A stretch of DNA of 6,989 bases from Acetobacterium sp. (GTDB taxonomy: Bacteria > Bacillota > Clostridia > Eubacteriales > Eubacteriaceae), in assembly GCA_022013395.1 (NCBI GenBank), contig JAKLQL010000356.1, positions 1-6,989 on the forward strand, given 5' to 3'. How positions within the stretch are numbered: position 1 is the stretch's first letter; each line of letters starts with the position of its first letter. The position numbers and the translations under genes are program-made. Positions 1 to 6,059 of the stretch are shown piece by piece. The notes beneath the pieces are model-generated. The model ran no database searches. It saw only the letters and a list, made by a program, of their open reading frames with translations, and was not told the origin of the DNA.

Positions 1-47
1 CACTTTCTTGAATGCATTTTTGTATTTATTTACTAATAATATATGAT

Positions 48-932
48 TTACACCTGGTCGGTGGTAATTTTTATGCCGCCCGGAATCAGGCGGTTTTTGT
101 ATAGTTCGGCATAGGCATTCTCAGGAATATACTGCTCTAATGCTTTGATAAAACCATCTTCCTGAAAATCGCCGTTGTCATACATAATCCCGATCACCGT
201 ACCACTGTGGCCGATGACGGTTCCCAATCCGCCAAAATCCCGGGACAGACTGATCAGACAATCCAAATAGTTCTTTTTTAACCGTTTCTGGTTGAGGATG
301 GCACTTTTGGTGCAGGCGTCGCCAATGTCTTTGAGACTCTTGGTGCGAACCCCTTTTTCAAATTGAGCGACAATTTCGGCAAAAGTTTCTAAATCAGCTG
401 GAGAATAGTCATCCTGAGTTTCGTTAAAGGTCATGGTATCAATCCCGCCATTAAAATCAATGATCAGGATATCCGCTTCCACAGTGCCATCAAATTTTTT
501 TAATACCGAACCATTGATGTGATTAAACAGATTCAAACGCTCAAACATCAGATTATCGGACGGCTCAATGGCGGTACAAAGCGAGCCGATATCACATTGA
601 GTCAGATCCAAACCAAAATAAGCGGAAAGCCCGGCGGCCATTCCGGCAATGTCAGCGGTGCTGCTGGCCATCCCTTTTTCCAGGGGAATGTCGCTGTCCA
701 TGGTAAAATGCAGATGCTCCATTTCCGGCTGGGGAATTGCAAAGCGCCGAAAAACCGCTTCGACCTGTTTTTGGGTTTTGGGCTTTAACTTTTTCAGATT
801 CCCCGGGCCTTCGGCGATGGTAATCCGGGAATACCGGTCAATCGGGCTGGATACCAGGCAGGGACTGCCATCATACCAGCCCTGAATATATTCGCCGCAG
901 GTTCCCGGGGTTTCAACCGTAACCCGCTTCAT
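48..932 (-). CDS. pduX: L-threonine kinase (PduX family, GHMP kinase) for cobalamin nucleotide-loop assembly
   Basis: A 294-residue GHMP-superfamily kinase. Members of the PduX family phosphorylate L-threonine to L-threonine O-3-phosphate, which CobD-type decarboxylases convert to the (R)-1-amino-2-propanol phosphate linker of cobalamin. What is seen: an N-terminal motif TPGTCGEYIQG (residues 8-18), typical of PduX rather than of homoserine or mevalonate kinases; the glycine/serine-rich ATP loop PLEKGMASSTADIAG (83-97); and the C-terminal GHMP motif GHSGTVIGI (241-249). The length fits the family. Its ATG overlaps the stop of cbiA by four bases (ATGA) and only a weak GGGGCAGG purine stretch precedes it, so translation is probably coupled to cbiA. 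It is the last gene of the operon seen here. Downstream, bases 1-47 are AT-rich with no clear terminator. The cobalamin context and cbiA neighbour favour threonine kinase over other GHMP kinases. Confidence 0.88.
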   Translation of the reverse strand: MKRVTVETPGTCGEYIQGWYDGSPCLVSSPIDRYSRITIAEGPGNLKKLKPKTQKQVEAVFRRFAIPQPEMEHLHFTMDSDIPLEKGMASSTADIAGMAAGLSAYFGLDLTQCDIGSLCTAIEPSDNLMFERLNLFNHINGSVLKKFDGTVEADILIIDFNGGIDTMTFNETQDDYSPADLETFAEIVAQFEKGVRTKSLKDIGDACTKSAILNQKRLKKNYLDCLISLSRDFGGLGTVIGHSGTVIGIMYDNGDFQEDGFIKALEQYIPENAYAELYKNRLIPGGIKITTDQV

Positions 933-2293
933 GCCTGCCCCGCTTGATGCTCCAGAACGGCACTTAAAAGACTGGTTAAAAACAGCGGATTGCTGTAAAA
1001 ATGAATGTGCGGATAGCCGGCCAGGACATTTTTCTGGCGGTACCCGCAGGTCCAGGTTTTGCCTTTTTTGGTCATCACATAGGCGGTGGGTAGTTCTTCC
1101 GCGGTTTCAACTAAACTGTGATGAAATTCATGACCACGTACTTCAATTGTCTTTCCGCAAAGATAGGCATTGATTTTCACATAGCCAAATCGCTGCAGCC
1201 GTTTGGTCATTTTGGAATCAGCATTAAAAAAGCCGACAGCCGGATTGGTTTCACCGCTGTTTAAGGTCATCGAGTTGGTCAGGTACATCAGACCCCCACA
1301 CTCGGCATAGCAGGGCAGCCCGGCTTCCAGTTTATTTTTGATGTCGGCAATCATCGCCGTGTTGACAGCCAGTTCAGCACCGAAAATTTCCGGAAAGCCG
1401 CCACCAATATAAAGACCATCCAAATTATCTGGCAGGGCGGTATCATTTAAGGGACTAAAGGTAACCACTTCCACCCCGGCGTTTTCCAGGGCGCTGAAAT
1501 TATCTTCGTAGTAAAAATTAAAGGCTCGGTCTTTGGGCACGCCAATCCGCAATCCCTGATATTTGTCACCATAGCCTGAAAAGGGATCGGCAAAAGGAAT
1601 CACTGCTTGATCGTGCATGCTGATTTCCCATAGTTTATCCAGATCAATGTAGGTTTCGGCCAGTTCCCCGGCTTTGTCCACCTTTTCCCGGAAATCGGCA
1701 ATTTCTTCTACCGGTACCAGTCCCAAATGACGGCTGTCCATCACGATATCGGGATTGTTGGGAAAATACCCCAGACAAGTCACATCGTTATAGGCTTCAA
1801 TCATTTCTTTTAGCAAATGATAGTGCGATTCCGATGAGATGCGATTAATGATAACCCCGACAATATTGGTGTCGGGATCAAAATCCACATAGCCTTTGAC
1901 CAGCGCGGCGGCACTTTTGGCCATGCCCCGACCATCAATGATCAGAATGACCGGCGCTTCAATGGTTTTGGACAGATAGGCACTGCTGCCGACATCCGAT
2001 TCCAGACTATGGCCATCATAAAGACCCATCACCCCTTCGACGATTCCCAGATCATTTTCTGCCAAGCGCCGGGAAAAAAGCCCTCGAATTGTTTCTTCAT
2101 CCAACATCCAGGTGTCCAGATTAATGGAAGGCTCTCCGGTTACAAAGCGATGAAACATCGGATCGATGTAATCCGGTCCGGTTTTAAACGGTTTTACCTG
2201 CAGACCCCGTTTCTTGAATGCCGCCATGATGCCCATGGTGACGGTTGTTTTGCCAACGTTGCTGCTGGCTCCAGCCAGCATAAAGTAATTCAT
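929..2293 (-). CDS. cbiA: Cobyrinate a,c-diamide synthase (CbiA/CobB family)
   Basis: A 454-residue, two-domain amidotransferase that uses glutamine and ATP to amidate the a and c side chains of cobyrinic acid (or its hydrogeno form) in the cytoplasm. What is seen: an N-terminal dethiobiotin-synthetase-like domain with P-loop GASSNVGKTT (8-17), FKTGPDYIDP (36-45) and EGVMGLYDG (86-94); then a C-terminal glutamine amidotransferase domain with GGGFPEIFG (297-305), the probable nucleophile Cys332 in CYAECGG, the RGHEFHHS motif (386-393) and a final HIHF segment (429-432) with the likely catalytic His. The length of about 450 and the RGHEFH motif fit CbiA better than the larger cobyric acid synthase CbiP/CobQ. 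The start is well supported by AAGGAGG seven to eight bases upstream of ATG. It follows btuD after an 88-base gap without a clear terminator and overlaps pduX by four bases. No key residue appears missing. Confidence 0.93.
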   Translation of the reverse strand: MNYFMLAGASSNVGKTTVTMGIMAAFKKRGLQVKPFKTGPDYIDPMFHRFVTGEPSINLDTWMLDEETIRGLFSRRLAENDLGIVEGVMGLYDGHSLESDVGSSAYLSKTIEAPVILIIDGRGMAKSAAALVKGYVDFDPDTNIVGVIINRISSESHYHLLKEMIEAYNDVTCLGYFPNNPDIVMDSRHLGLVPVEEIADFREKVDKAGELAETYIDLDKLWEISMHDQAVIPFADPFSGYGDKYQGLRIGVPKDRAFNFYYEDNFSALENAGVEVVTFSPLNDTALPDNLDGLYIGGGFPEIFGAELAVNTAMIADIKNKLEAGLPCYAECGGLMYLTNSMTLNSGETNPAVGFFNADSKMTKRLQRFGYVKINAYLCGKTIEVRGHEFHHSLVETAEELPTAYVMTKKGKTWTCGYRQKNVLAGYPHIHFYSNPLFLTSLLSAVLEHQAGQA

Positions 2294-2381
2294 AATTCTG
2301 CCTCCTTTTTCAATGACGCGTATCTATCGTAGCAATTTCATTGACCGGTTACTACTAAGAGCATCCCGACCAAATACGAAA

Positions 2382-3659
2382 TTATTTTTCTTCAATAAGA
2401 GTCAATTCTCTGACCATTTTTATAAATTCCTGATGATCACCGATTTCATTGACCGTCTTTTTCTTTTTAATCACCTCAAGCTGCTTTTTCAGCTGGCCTT
2501 CGGTAAAATCATTATTCAGACAATTCCGGTGGAAATAAATTTCACCCTTCAAGTTTTCCAACCCGAACAGATTATTAATGTTGCCATGGCCAAAGGGCAG
2601 ATCTGAAATCAGAATCAGATCACTTTTCGCCATCACTGCCAGGTTTTCTGCCTGTTTTTCGCTGCTGATGGCAGTAAAGGGGCTTTCTTCAATCATCGGA
2701 ATCCCCAGCACATCGCAGATATCCCAGTCATCACTGCCCTGATTGATCACCCCGGCAGTGACCTGATGACCCATGGCCTCCAATTCTTCCAGTACCTGGG
2801 AAGCCTTGTTCCCGCCGCAGATGACATGAATCCGCAAACTGCGGTAATCTTCTGATTCTTTGATCACCCGGAGCGGAATAATCTCCGGTTTTCCAAACAG
2901 CTTATTCTCCTGAATAAACATTTTCATCTCATAGACTTTTTTGAGATTTTCTTCGGTAATCACATCTTTGGGGGTACCGTCCACAATCACCCTTCCGTCT
3001 TTCATTAAAATAAGCCGGTTGCAGTAACGAGCGGCCAGATTAATATCATGAAGCACGGCCACCACGGTCATCGATTTTTTTAAATTCAGATTGCGGATCA
3101 ACTCCATCACTTCAATCTGATGGTGGATATCCAGGGCTGAGGTTGGTTCATCCAACAGAATGATATCCGGTTCCTGGGCAATCGCCCGGGCAATAATCAC
3201 CCGCTGTTTTTCGCCGCCACTGAGATTATTATACAACCGTTTTTTGAACGAGAGGGTCTTGGTAGCCCGCATCGCCTCGGTCACAATCGTGTAATCATTC
3301 TGACTTTCCTTAGTCCGATAACTCAGATAAGGGTTTCTTCCCATCAGGACAATGTCCTCAACGGTAAAATCGTAGTCGATATCAAAGGACTGGGGCACTA
3401 CCGCAATCATTTGGGCGCGTTCCCGTTGGGTATAGCTGGTATTGTCCTTTTCTTCCAGGGTAATGACCCCGGATTTCACCGGCAACAGTCCCGATAAACA
3501 TTTTAACAGGGTTGACTTCCCGGTGCCATTGGGCCCAATCAGACCGACAAACTCGCCCTGGCAGATGGTGGCGTTGAATCCCTGCAGGATATTTTTTTCG
3601 CCATAGCCGGATACCACATCCTTGAAATCCAGCATGATTCTTGGCATTAACCGTTCCAT
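2382..3659 (-). CDS. btuD: Corrinoid ABC transporter ATP-binding protein with a C-terminal extension domain
   Basis: A 425-residue ATPase for the BtuCDF-type importer, acting at the cytoplasmic face of the membrane. Residue numbers are from the chosen ATG. The ABC domain (about 7-250) contains Walker A GPNGTGKST (42-50), the Q-loop Gln90, signature LSGGE (146-150), Walker B IILLDEP (166-172), the D-loop SALD and the switch His204. It belongs to the FecE/BtuD/FhuC group. Ordinary members end near residue 250-270. Here about 150 more residues follow (about 272-425), beginning with the beta-strand/loop HVICGGNKAS and including GVINQGSDDWD and a PFTAIS segment. This looks like a Rossmann-like alpha/beta domain with no function I can assign. 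A GTG nine bases upstream keeps the frame open (428 residues), but the Shine-Dalgarno site overlaps that codon and is ideally placed for this ATG. The start lies one base after the btuC stop. Specificity for corrinoids rather than ferric siderophores is inferred from the riboswitch and the cbiA/pduX neighbours. Confidence 0.9.
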   Translation of the reverse strand: MERLMPRIMLDFKDVVSGYGEKNILQGFNATICQGEFVGLIGPNGTGKSTLLKCLSGLLPVKSGVITLEEKDNTSYTQRERAQMIAVVPQSFDIDYDFTVEDIVLMGRNPYLSYRTKESQNDYTIVTEAMRATKTLSFKKRLYNNLSGGEKQRVIIARAIAQEPDIILLDEPTSALDIHHQIEVMELIRNLNLKKSMTVVAVLHDINLAARYCNRLILMKDGRVIVDGTPKDVITEENLKKVYEMKMFIQENKLFGKPEIIPLRVIKESEDYRSLRIHVICGGNKASQVLEELEAMGHQVTAGVINQGSDDWDICDVLGIPMIEESPFTAISSEKQAENLAVMAKSDLILISDLPFGHGNINNLFGLENLKGEIYFHRNCLNNDFTEGQLKKQLEVIKKKKTVNEIGDHQEFIKMVRELTLIEEK

Positions 3660-3660
3660 C

Positions 3661-4692
3661 TCAGACACCCCCTTGCTTACGTTTTCTCAAAAGATAGACA
3701 AAGAAGGGCCCCCCGAAGGCGGCGGTGATGATCCCGACTGGAATTTCCTGAGACATCAGGGTTCGTGAAATGGTATCACATAGAATCAGAAATGCGCCGC
3801 CAAACAACAACGAAAAGGGGACTAAGGTACGGTGCTTTGGACCAGTCACCATTCGGACAATATGGGGAACAATCAACCCGACAAATCCAATAATCCCGGT
3901 GACCGCTACGACTGCGGCGGTGATGAGTGATGATGAAAAAAGGATTTTCTTTTTCAGGGCTTCGGTATCCACACCCAGCTGAGTTGCTGTTTCTTCTCCC
4001 AAAAGCATAATATCTAACTCTCTCACTGATGTCAGCATAATAATACAACCGATTATCACATATGGTAAAACAACAATAACCTGATTCCAGCCTTTTCCAT
4101 TGAGACTTCCCATGATCCAGAAAATTATCTGATTCATACTTTCATTATTAAATAGCATTAATAGGGACATAAAAGCGCCCAGTGACTGTCCAATTGCTAT
4201 CCCACTCAGCAACAGGGTCGCCACCGGTACTTTCCGTCCGACACGGGAGATATTGTAGACCAGCAGGATTGTTAAAAAAGCCCCGGCAAAAGCTAATAGT
4301 GCAATGCCGTTGAGACCTAAAAAGTTACTGGATAGATTCATCACAATGCCAATGGCGGCGCCGAGTGCGGCCCCTGATGAAACCCCTAAGATATAGGGAT
4401 CGGCCATCGGATTTTTGAAAATCCCCTGATACGCTGCTCCGCAAAGGGCTAACGCGCCACCGGTAAGAAATGCCAAAACAACCCGCGGCAGACGAACATT
4501 CCAGATAATCGCCATCGCGCCTTCACTGATATTTTCCATTCCGACGTTGATATGAAAAATTTGATTCAATAGGATTTTATTTGCATCGACAAAAGAGATT
4601 GCCGTAATGCCAGTCAAGGTGCACAGATAAATGATTAAGATGCAGCTTACAATGGACAATGGTAACGCATATTTTTTGAGTTTTTTTTTCAT
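3661..4692 (-). CDS. btuC: Corrinoid ABC transporter permease (FecCD/BtuC family)
   Basis: A 343-residue integral membrane protein, the usual size for this family, which as a homodimer forms the translocation path across the cytoplasmic membrane. What is seen: a lysine-rich N-terminus followed by a first hydrophobic helix (about 9-30); the family-defining RLPRVVLAFLTGGALALCG stretch (67-85) continuing into YQGIFKNPMADPYILGVSSGA (88-108); further hydrophobic helices through the middle; GFVGLIVPHIVR (269-280), the conserved segment near the ATPase-coupling helix; and EIPVGIITAAFGGPFFVYLL (316-335) with a basic C-terminus. AGGAG five bases before the ATG supports the start. It lies 101 bases after btuF, across a gap with strong hairpins, and one base before btuD. 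Sequence alone does not separate B12 from siderophore or heme permeases; the B12 assignment comes from the locus. Confidence 0.92.
   Translation of the reverse strand: MKKKLKKYALPLSIVSCILIIYLCTLTGITAISFVDANKILLNQIFHINVGMENISEGAMAIIWNVRLPRVVLAFLTGGALALCGAAYQGIFKNPMADPYILGVSSGAALGAAIGIVMNLSSNFLGLNGIALLAFAGAFLTILLVYNISRVGRKVPVATLLLSGIAIGQSLGAFMSLLMLFNNESMNQIIFWIMGSLNGKGWNQVIVVLPYVIIGCIIMLTSVRELDIMLLGEETATQLGVDTEALKKKILFSSSLITAAVVAVTGIIGFVGLIVPHIVRMVTGPKHRTLVPFSLLFGGAFLILCDTISRTLMSQEIPVGIITAAFGGPFFVYLLRKRKQGGV
3667..3674 (-). promoter_or_regulatory. Ribosome binding site that decides the btuD start
   Basis: AAGGGGGT on the minus strand, one mismatch from the ideal AAGGAGGT, ends seven bases before the ATG at 3659. 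It also overlaps the in-frame GTG at 3668, which therefore cannot use it. The site is embedded in the last codons of btuC, so the two genes are probably translationally coupled. Confidence 0.7.
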
Positions 4693-4725
4693 AATTGCTC
4701 CTGCTTCTATTTTTATCTGCTTACT

Positions 4726-4762
4726 CCTGGTTTCACTGTCTAAACAGTGCAGAAAAACCAGG
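4726..4762 (-). other. Long inverted repeat between btuF and btuC
   Basis: CCTGGTTT (4726-4733) pairs perfectly with AAACCAGG (4755-4762), and inside it CACTGT (4734-4739) pairs with ACAGTG (4744-4749) around a 4-base loop. This gives 14 base pairs with one 5-base bulge in the transcript. Its 5' arm in the RNA covers the U-run and part of the stem of the neighbouring terminator-like hairpin, so the two structures compete. Either an antiterminating or processing element, or a 3' protective hairpin for btuF mRNA, is possible. The pairing is seen and the role is inferred. Confidence 0.6.
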
Positions 4763-4781
4763 GGCGAACAGATTCCGCCCC
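4752..4781 (-). terminator. Terminator-like hairpin just after btuF, inside the operon
   Basis: On the minus strand GGGGCG and CGCCCC form a 6-bp GC-rich stem around a 9-base loop, followed by UGG and a run of five U. The stem begins 12 bases after the btuF stop. In binding-protein transporter operons such partial terminators or stabilising hairpins commonly let the binding protein be made in excess of the permease. Because btuC follows with its own good ribosome site and no obvious new promoter, this is more likely an attenuator with read-through than the end of the operon. Confidence 0.6.
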
Positions 4782-4793
4782 AAAACGACTGTT

Positions 4794-5750
4794 TTATTTT
4801 GAAAACAGCTCCGGATAAACATCTTTTGCCAAGAGCGCCAGTCCTTCAACAATACGTGGTCCGGGCCGTTGAACCAAATCACTGTTTGGTGATAAAAATT
4901 CGTAATAGGCAATCTGATTGTTTTTAATGGCTGCGATCTTGTCAAAACCGGGTGTTGCTTTTATCTGTTCAGGTGTACTATACAATGAAATATATACATC
5001 CGGGTTGCTCGTAATAATCTGTTCCGTACTCAGTTGTGGCCATGGTGTAGCCGCATCCGCGGCAATATTCTTGGCATTAATATCAGTCAGCATTGAATCG
5101 AGCATCGAACCGGGTCCGGCACTAAAGAAATCACCCACATCAATGAAAACTGATTTTTGAGCAGCCGCCGTTTTGACCTTGTCGATGATCGTCTGCCGAT
5201 CGGCGATCATTTTTGTCACCACTTGGCCCGCTTGATTATTGGTGTTTGTTACTTCACCAACCGTAATAATATCATTCATAATCCCATCAATACTCACCGG
5301 ACTGAAGACCAGTACTTTCGCCCCGGTTGCTTCCAACTGTTGACGGATATCATCGGAAATAAAATTGGAAGCCAATACCAAATCGGGTGTCAAGGCAATT
5401 ATTTTTTCCACATTCGGGGCATTGAAATCGCCGATACTGGGGACCGCCAATGCCGCTTCGGGATAATTATCATAATCCGTTCGTCCCACAACTTTGTCAC
5501 CAGCATCAACAGCAAAGAGGATTTCAGTCGTTGCCGGTGACAATGACACAATCTTCTGCGGTTCCTTATCAATGGTCACCGTATTCCCCATATCGTCAGT
5601 AACCGTTAATGGGTACGTGACGGCGCCATTTTTCATTTCAACTGCCGAAGTCACTTGGGTCCCACTACTTTGTTGACAGCCAGTAAAGGATACCATCAAG
5701 GTCAATATGACAAAAATCACTAACAGACTTTGCATGCTTTTCTTTTTCAT
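4794..5750 (-). CDS. btuF: Corrinoid-binding lipoprotein of the ABC importer (BtuF-like)
   Basis: A 318-residue extracellular substrate-binding protein that delivers corrinoid to the permease. What is seen: a lipoprotein signal peptide, with a basic MKKK start, a hydrophobic core (about 8-21) and lipobox FTGC with lipidation Cys25, giving membrane anchoring as expected in a Gram-positive cell. A short linker leads to a class III (TroA/BtuF-fold) binding domain opening with YPLTVTDDMGNTVTI (46-60). It contains KIVSLSPATTEILFA (66-80), the usual first strand and helix of this fold, GDFNAPNVEKIIALTPDLVL (107-126), and the second-lobe VFIDVGDFFSAGPGSMLDSM (201-220). The C-terminal half has ITSNPDVYISL and RPGPRIVEGLALLAKDVYPE. 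The start has purine-rich AGGAAGAGGAAG upstream. It is the first gene after the cobalamin riboswitch, which makes corrinoids the likely ligand, although the fold also serves iron siderophores and heme. Confidence 0.92.
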   Translation of the reverse strand: MKKKSMQSLLVIFVILTLMVSFTGCQQSSGTQVTSAVEMKNGAVTYPLTVTDDMGNTVTIDKEPQKIVSLSPATTEILFAVDAGDKVVGRTDYDNYPEAALAVPSIGDFNAPNVEKIIALTPDLVLASNFISDDIRQQLEATGAKVLVFSPVSIDGIMNDIITVGEVTNTNNQAGQVVTKMIADRQTIIDKVKTAAAQKSVFIDVGDFFSAGPGSMLDSMLTDINAKNIAADAATPWPQLSTEQIITSNPDVYISLYSTPEQIKATPGFDKIAAIKNNQIAYYEFLSPNSDLVQRPGPRIVEGLALLAKDVYPELFSK

Positions 5751-5795
5751 TTGCTTTCTTCCTCTTCCTGCTTCTTTATTTTTTTTGCATTTTTT

Positions 5796-5830
5796 GCAAA
5801 AATAAATCCAGCTTCCTGTGGAGGCTGGAT
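5796..5830 (-). terminator. Riboswitch-controlled intrinsic terminator before btuF
   Basis: In the transcript AUCCAGC pairs with GCUGGAU, continued after one C-A mismatch by UCC/GGA around an ACA loop (5806-5830), and is followed directly by UUAUUUUU. This is a typical Rho-independent terminator, 45 bases upstream of the btuF ATG. It lies just downstream of the aptamer and its 5' arm is shared with an alternative hairpin, so it is the OFF structure of the riboswitch. The U-run can also fold onto an A-rich stretch closer to btuF. Confidence 0.85.
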
Positions 5831-5851
5831 ACTAAACAAAAGGTTTAATCC
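5827..5851 (-). promoter_or_regulatory. Antiterminator hairpin of the cobalamin riboswitch
   Basis: In the transcript GGAU-UAAAC (5851-5843) pairs with GUUUA-AUCC (5837-5827, with a 2-base GU bulge) around the loop CUUUU, giving nine base pairs. The AUCC used here is the first four bases of the terminator stem, so the two hairpins are mutually exclusive. Beyond an internal loop, GUGGG from the preceding hairpin loop can also pair with UCCAC (5818-5822) of the terminator, extending the antiterminator. Pairings are read directly; which state the ligand favours is inferred. Confidence 0.65.
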
Positions 5852-5853
5852 TG

Positions 5854-6010
5854 TTCTTCCCACCGAAGAATTTCAATGATTATGAGTGTCCTGACTTTTG
5901 CTTCATCCTTGGTTCTCCCTTCCCATCCTTAAGACAGTGGTACAAGAACCGCGTTGGCAATTACAGTAGCGGGGGCTGTAGGGGTCTTCCACCCCTTTCC
6001 TCATCAATTT
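5854..6010 (-). promoter_or_regulatory. Cobalamin riboswitch aptamer (B12 element)
   Basis: Read on the minus strand the region has the conserved cobalamin riboswitch core in order. These elements are: a GGGGU/ACCCC hairpin (5981-5995); ACAGCCCCCGCUACUGU (5979-5963), matching the CCCCGC-ACUGU core; a stem GGUUCU/AGAACC (5950-5945 with 5916-5911) enclosing CCACUG and GGGAAGG (5924-5918); and the B12 box AAGUCAGGACAC (5897-5886). A short closing stem pairs AUGAG (6004-6000) with CUCAU (5886-5882). A further hairpin (5854-5870) has a 6-bp stem and loop GGUGG, complementary to CCACU (5940-5936), consistent with the loop-loop contact of this class. It precedes btuFCD-cbiA-pduX, and high cobalamin should switch the operon off through the following terminator. 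The outer boundaries are approximate. Confidence 0.93.
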
Positions 6011-6026
6011 TTATTATATTAGTGGA

Positions 6027-6055
6027 AGTGTATCACAGAATCGGCAACTTTTCAA
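6027..6055 (-). promoter_or_regulatory. Sigma-A-type promoter of the B12 operon
   Basis: TTGAAA (6050-6055) and TACACT (6027-6032) stand 17 bases apart on the minus strand, matching five and four of six consensus bases. Transcription would begin roughly ten bases before the aptamer's closing stem. A perfect TATAAT lies slightly nearer (6013-6018) but has no reasonable -35 box and would start transcription inside the first stem. The promoter begins about five bases after the stop codon of the isomerase-like gene. Confidence 0.55.
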
Positions 6056-6059
6056 TTGA

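Noticed and set aside
1..47. Possible start of another minus-strand gene at an ATG near 15-17, or a terminator after pduX.
   Set aside because: No ribosome site precedes that ATG, only a few codons are visible, and the AT-rich stretch shows no stem followed by a U-run.
2310..2344. Inverted repeat TCAATGA/TCATTGA upstream of the cbiA ribosome site.
   Set aside because: Only seven AT-rich base pairs with a loop of about 21 bases and no U-run; not convincing as terminator or regulatory hairpin.
2335..2455. A 13-base direct repeat, ATTTCATTGACCG, at 2335-2347 and 2443-2455, one copy inside the btuD end and one in the btuD-cbiA gap.
   Set aside because: One exact 13-mer pair is within chance for a window of this size, the flanks do not match, and no element boundary is visible.
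5157..5540. Plus-strand open frames of 60-135 codons (also at 519-788, 2009-2332, 2313-2606, 6351-6758 and others).
   Set aside because: All lie mainly opposite well-supported minus-strand genes, show no recognisable motifs and lack credible ribosome sites; they mirror the codon structure of the real genes.
2382..5750. Reading the transporter as a ferric-siderophore or heme importer.
   Set aside because: The protein families overlap, but the cobalamin riboswitch in front and cbiA-pduX behind make corrinoid the most economical substrate.
6013..6018. Perfect TATAAT as the -10 box of the B12 operon.
   Set aside because: No acceptable -35 box at 16-18 bases, and the transcript would start within the first stem of the aptamer. 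The TTGAAA/TACACT pair is better placed.
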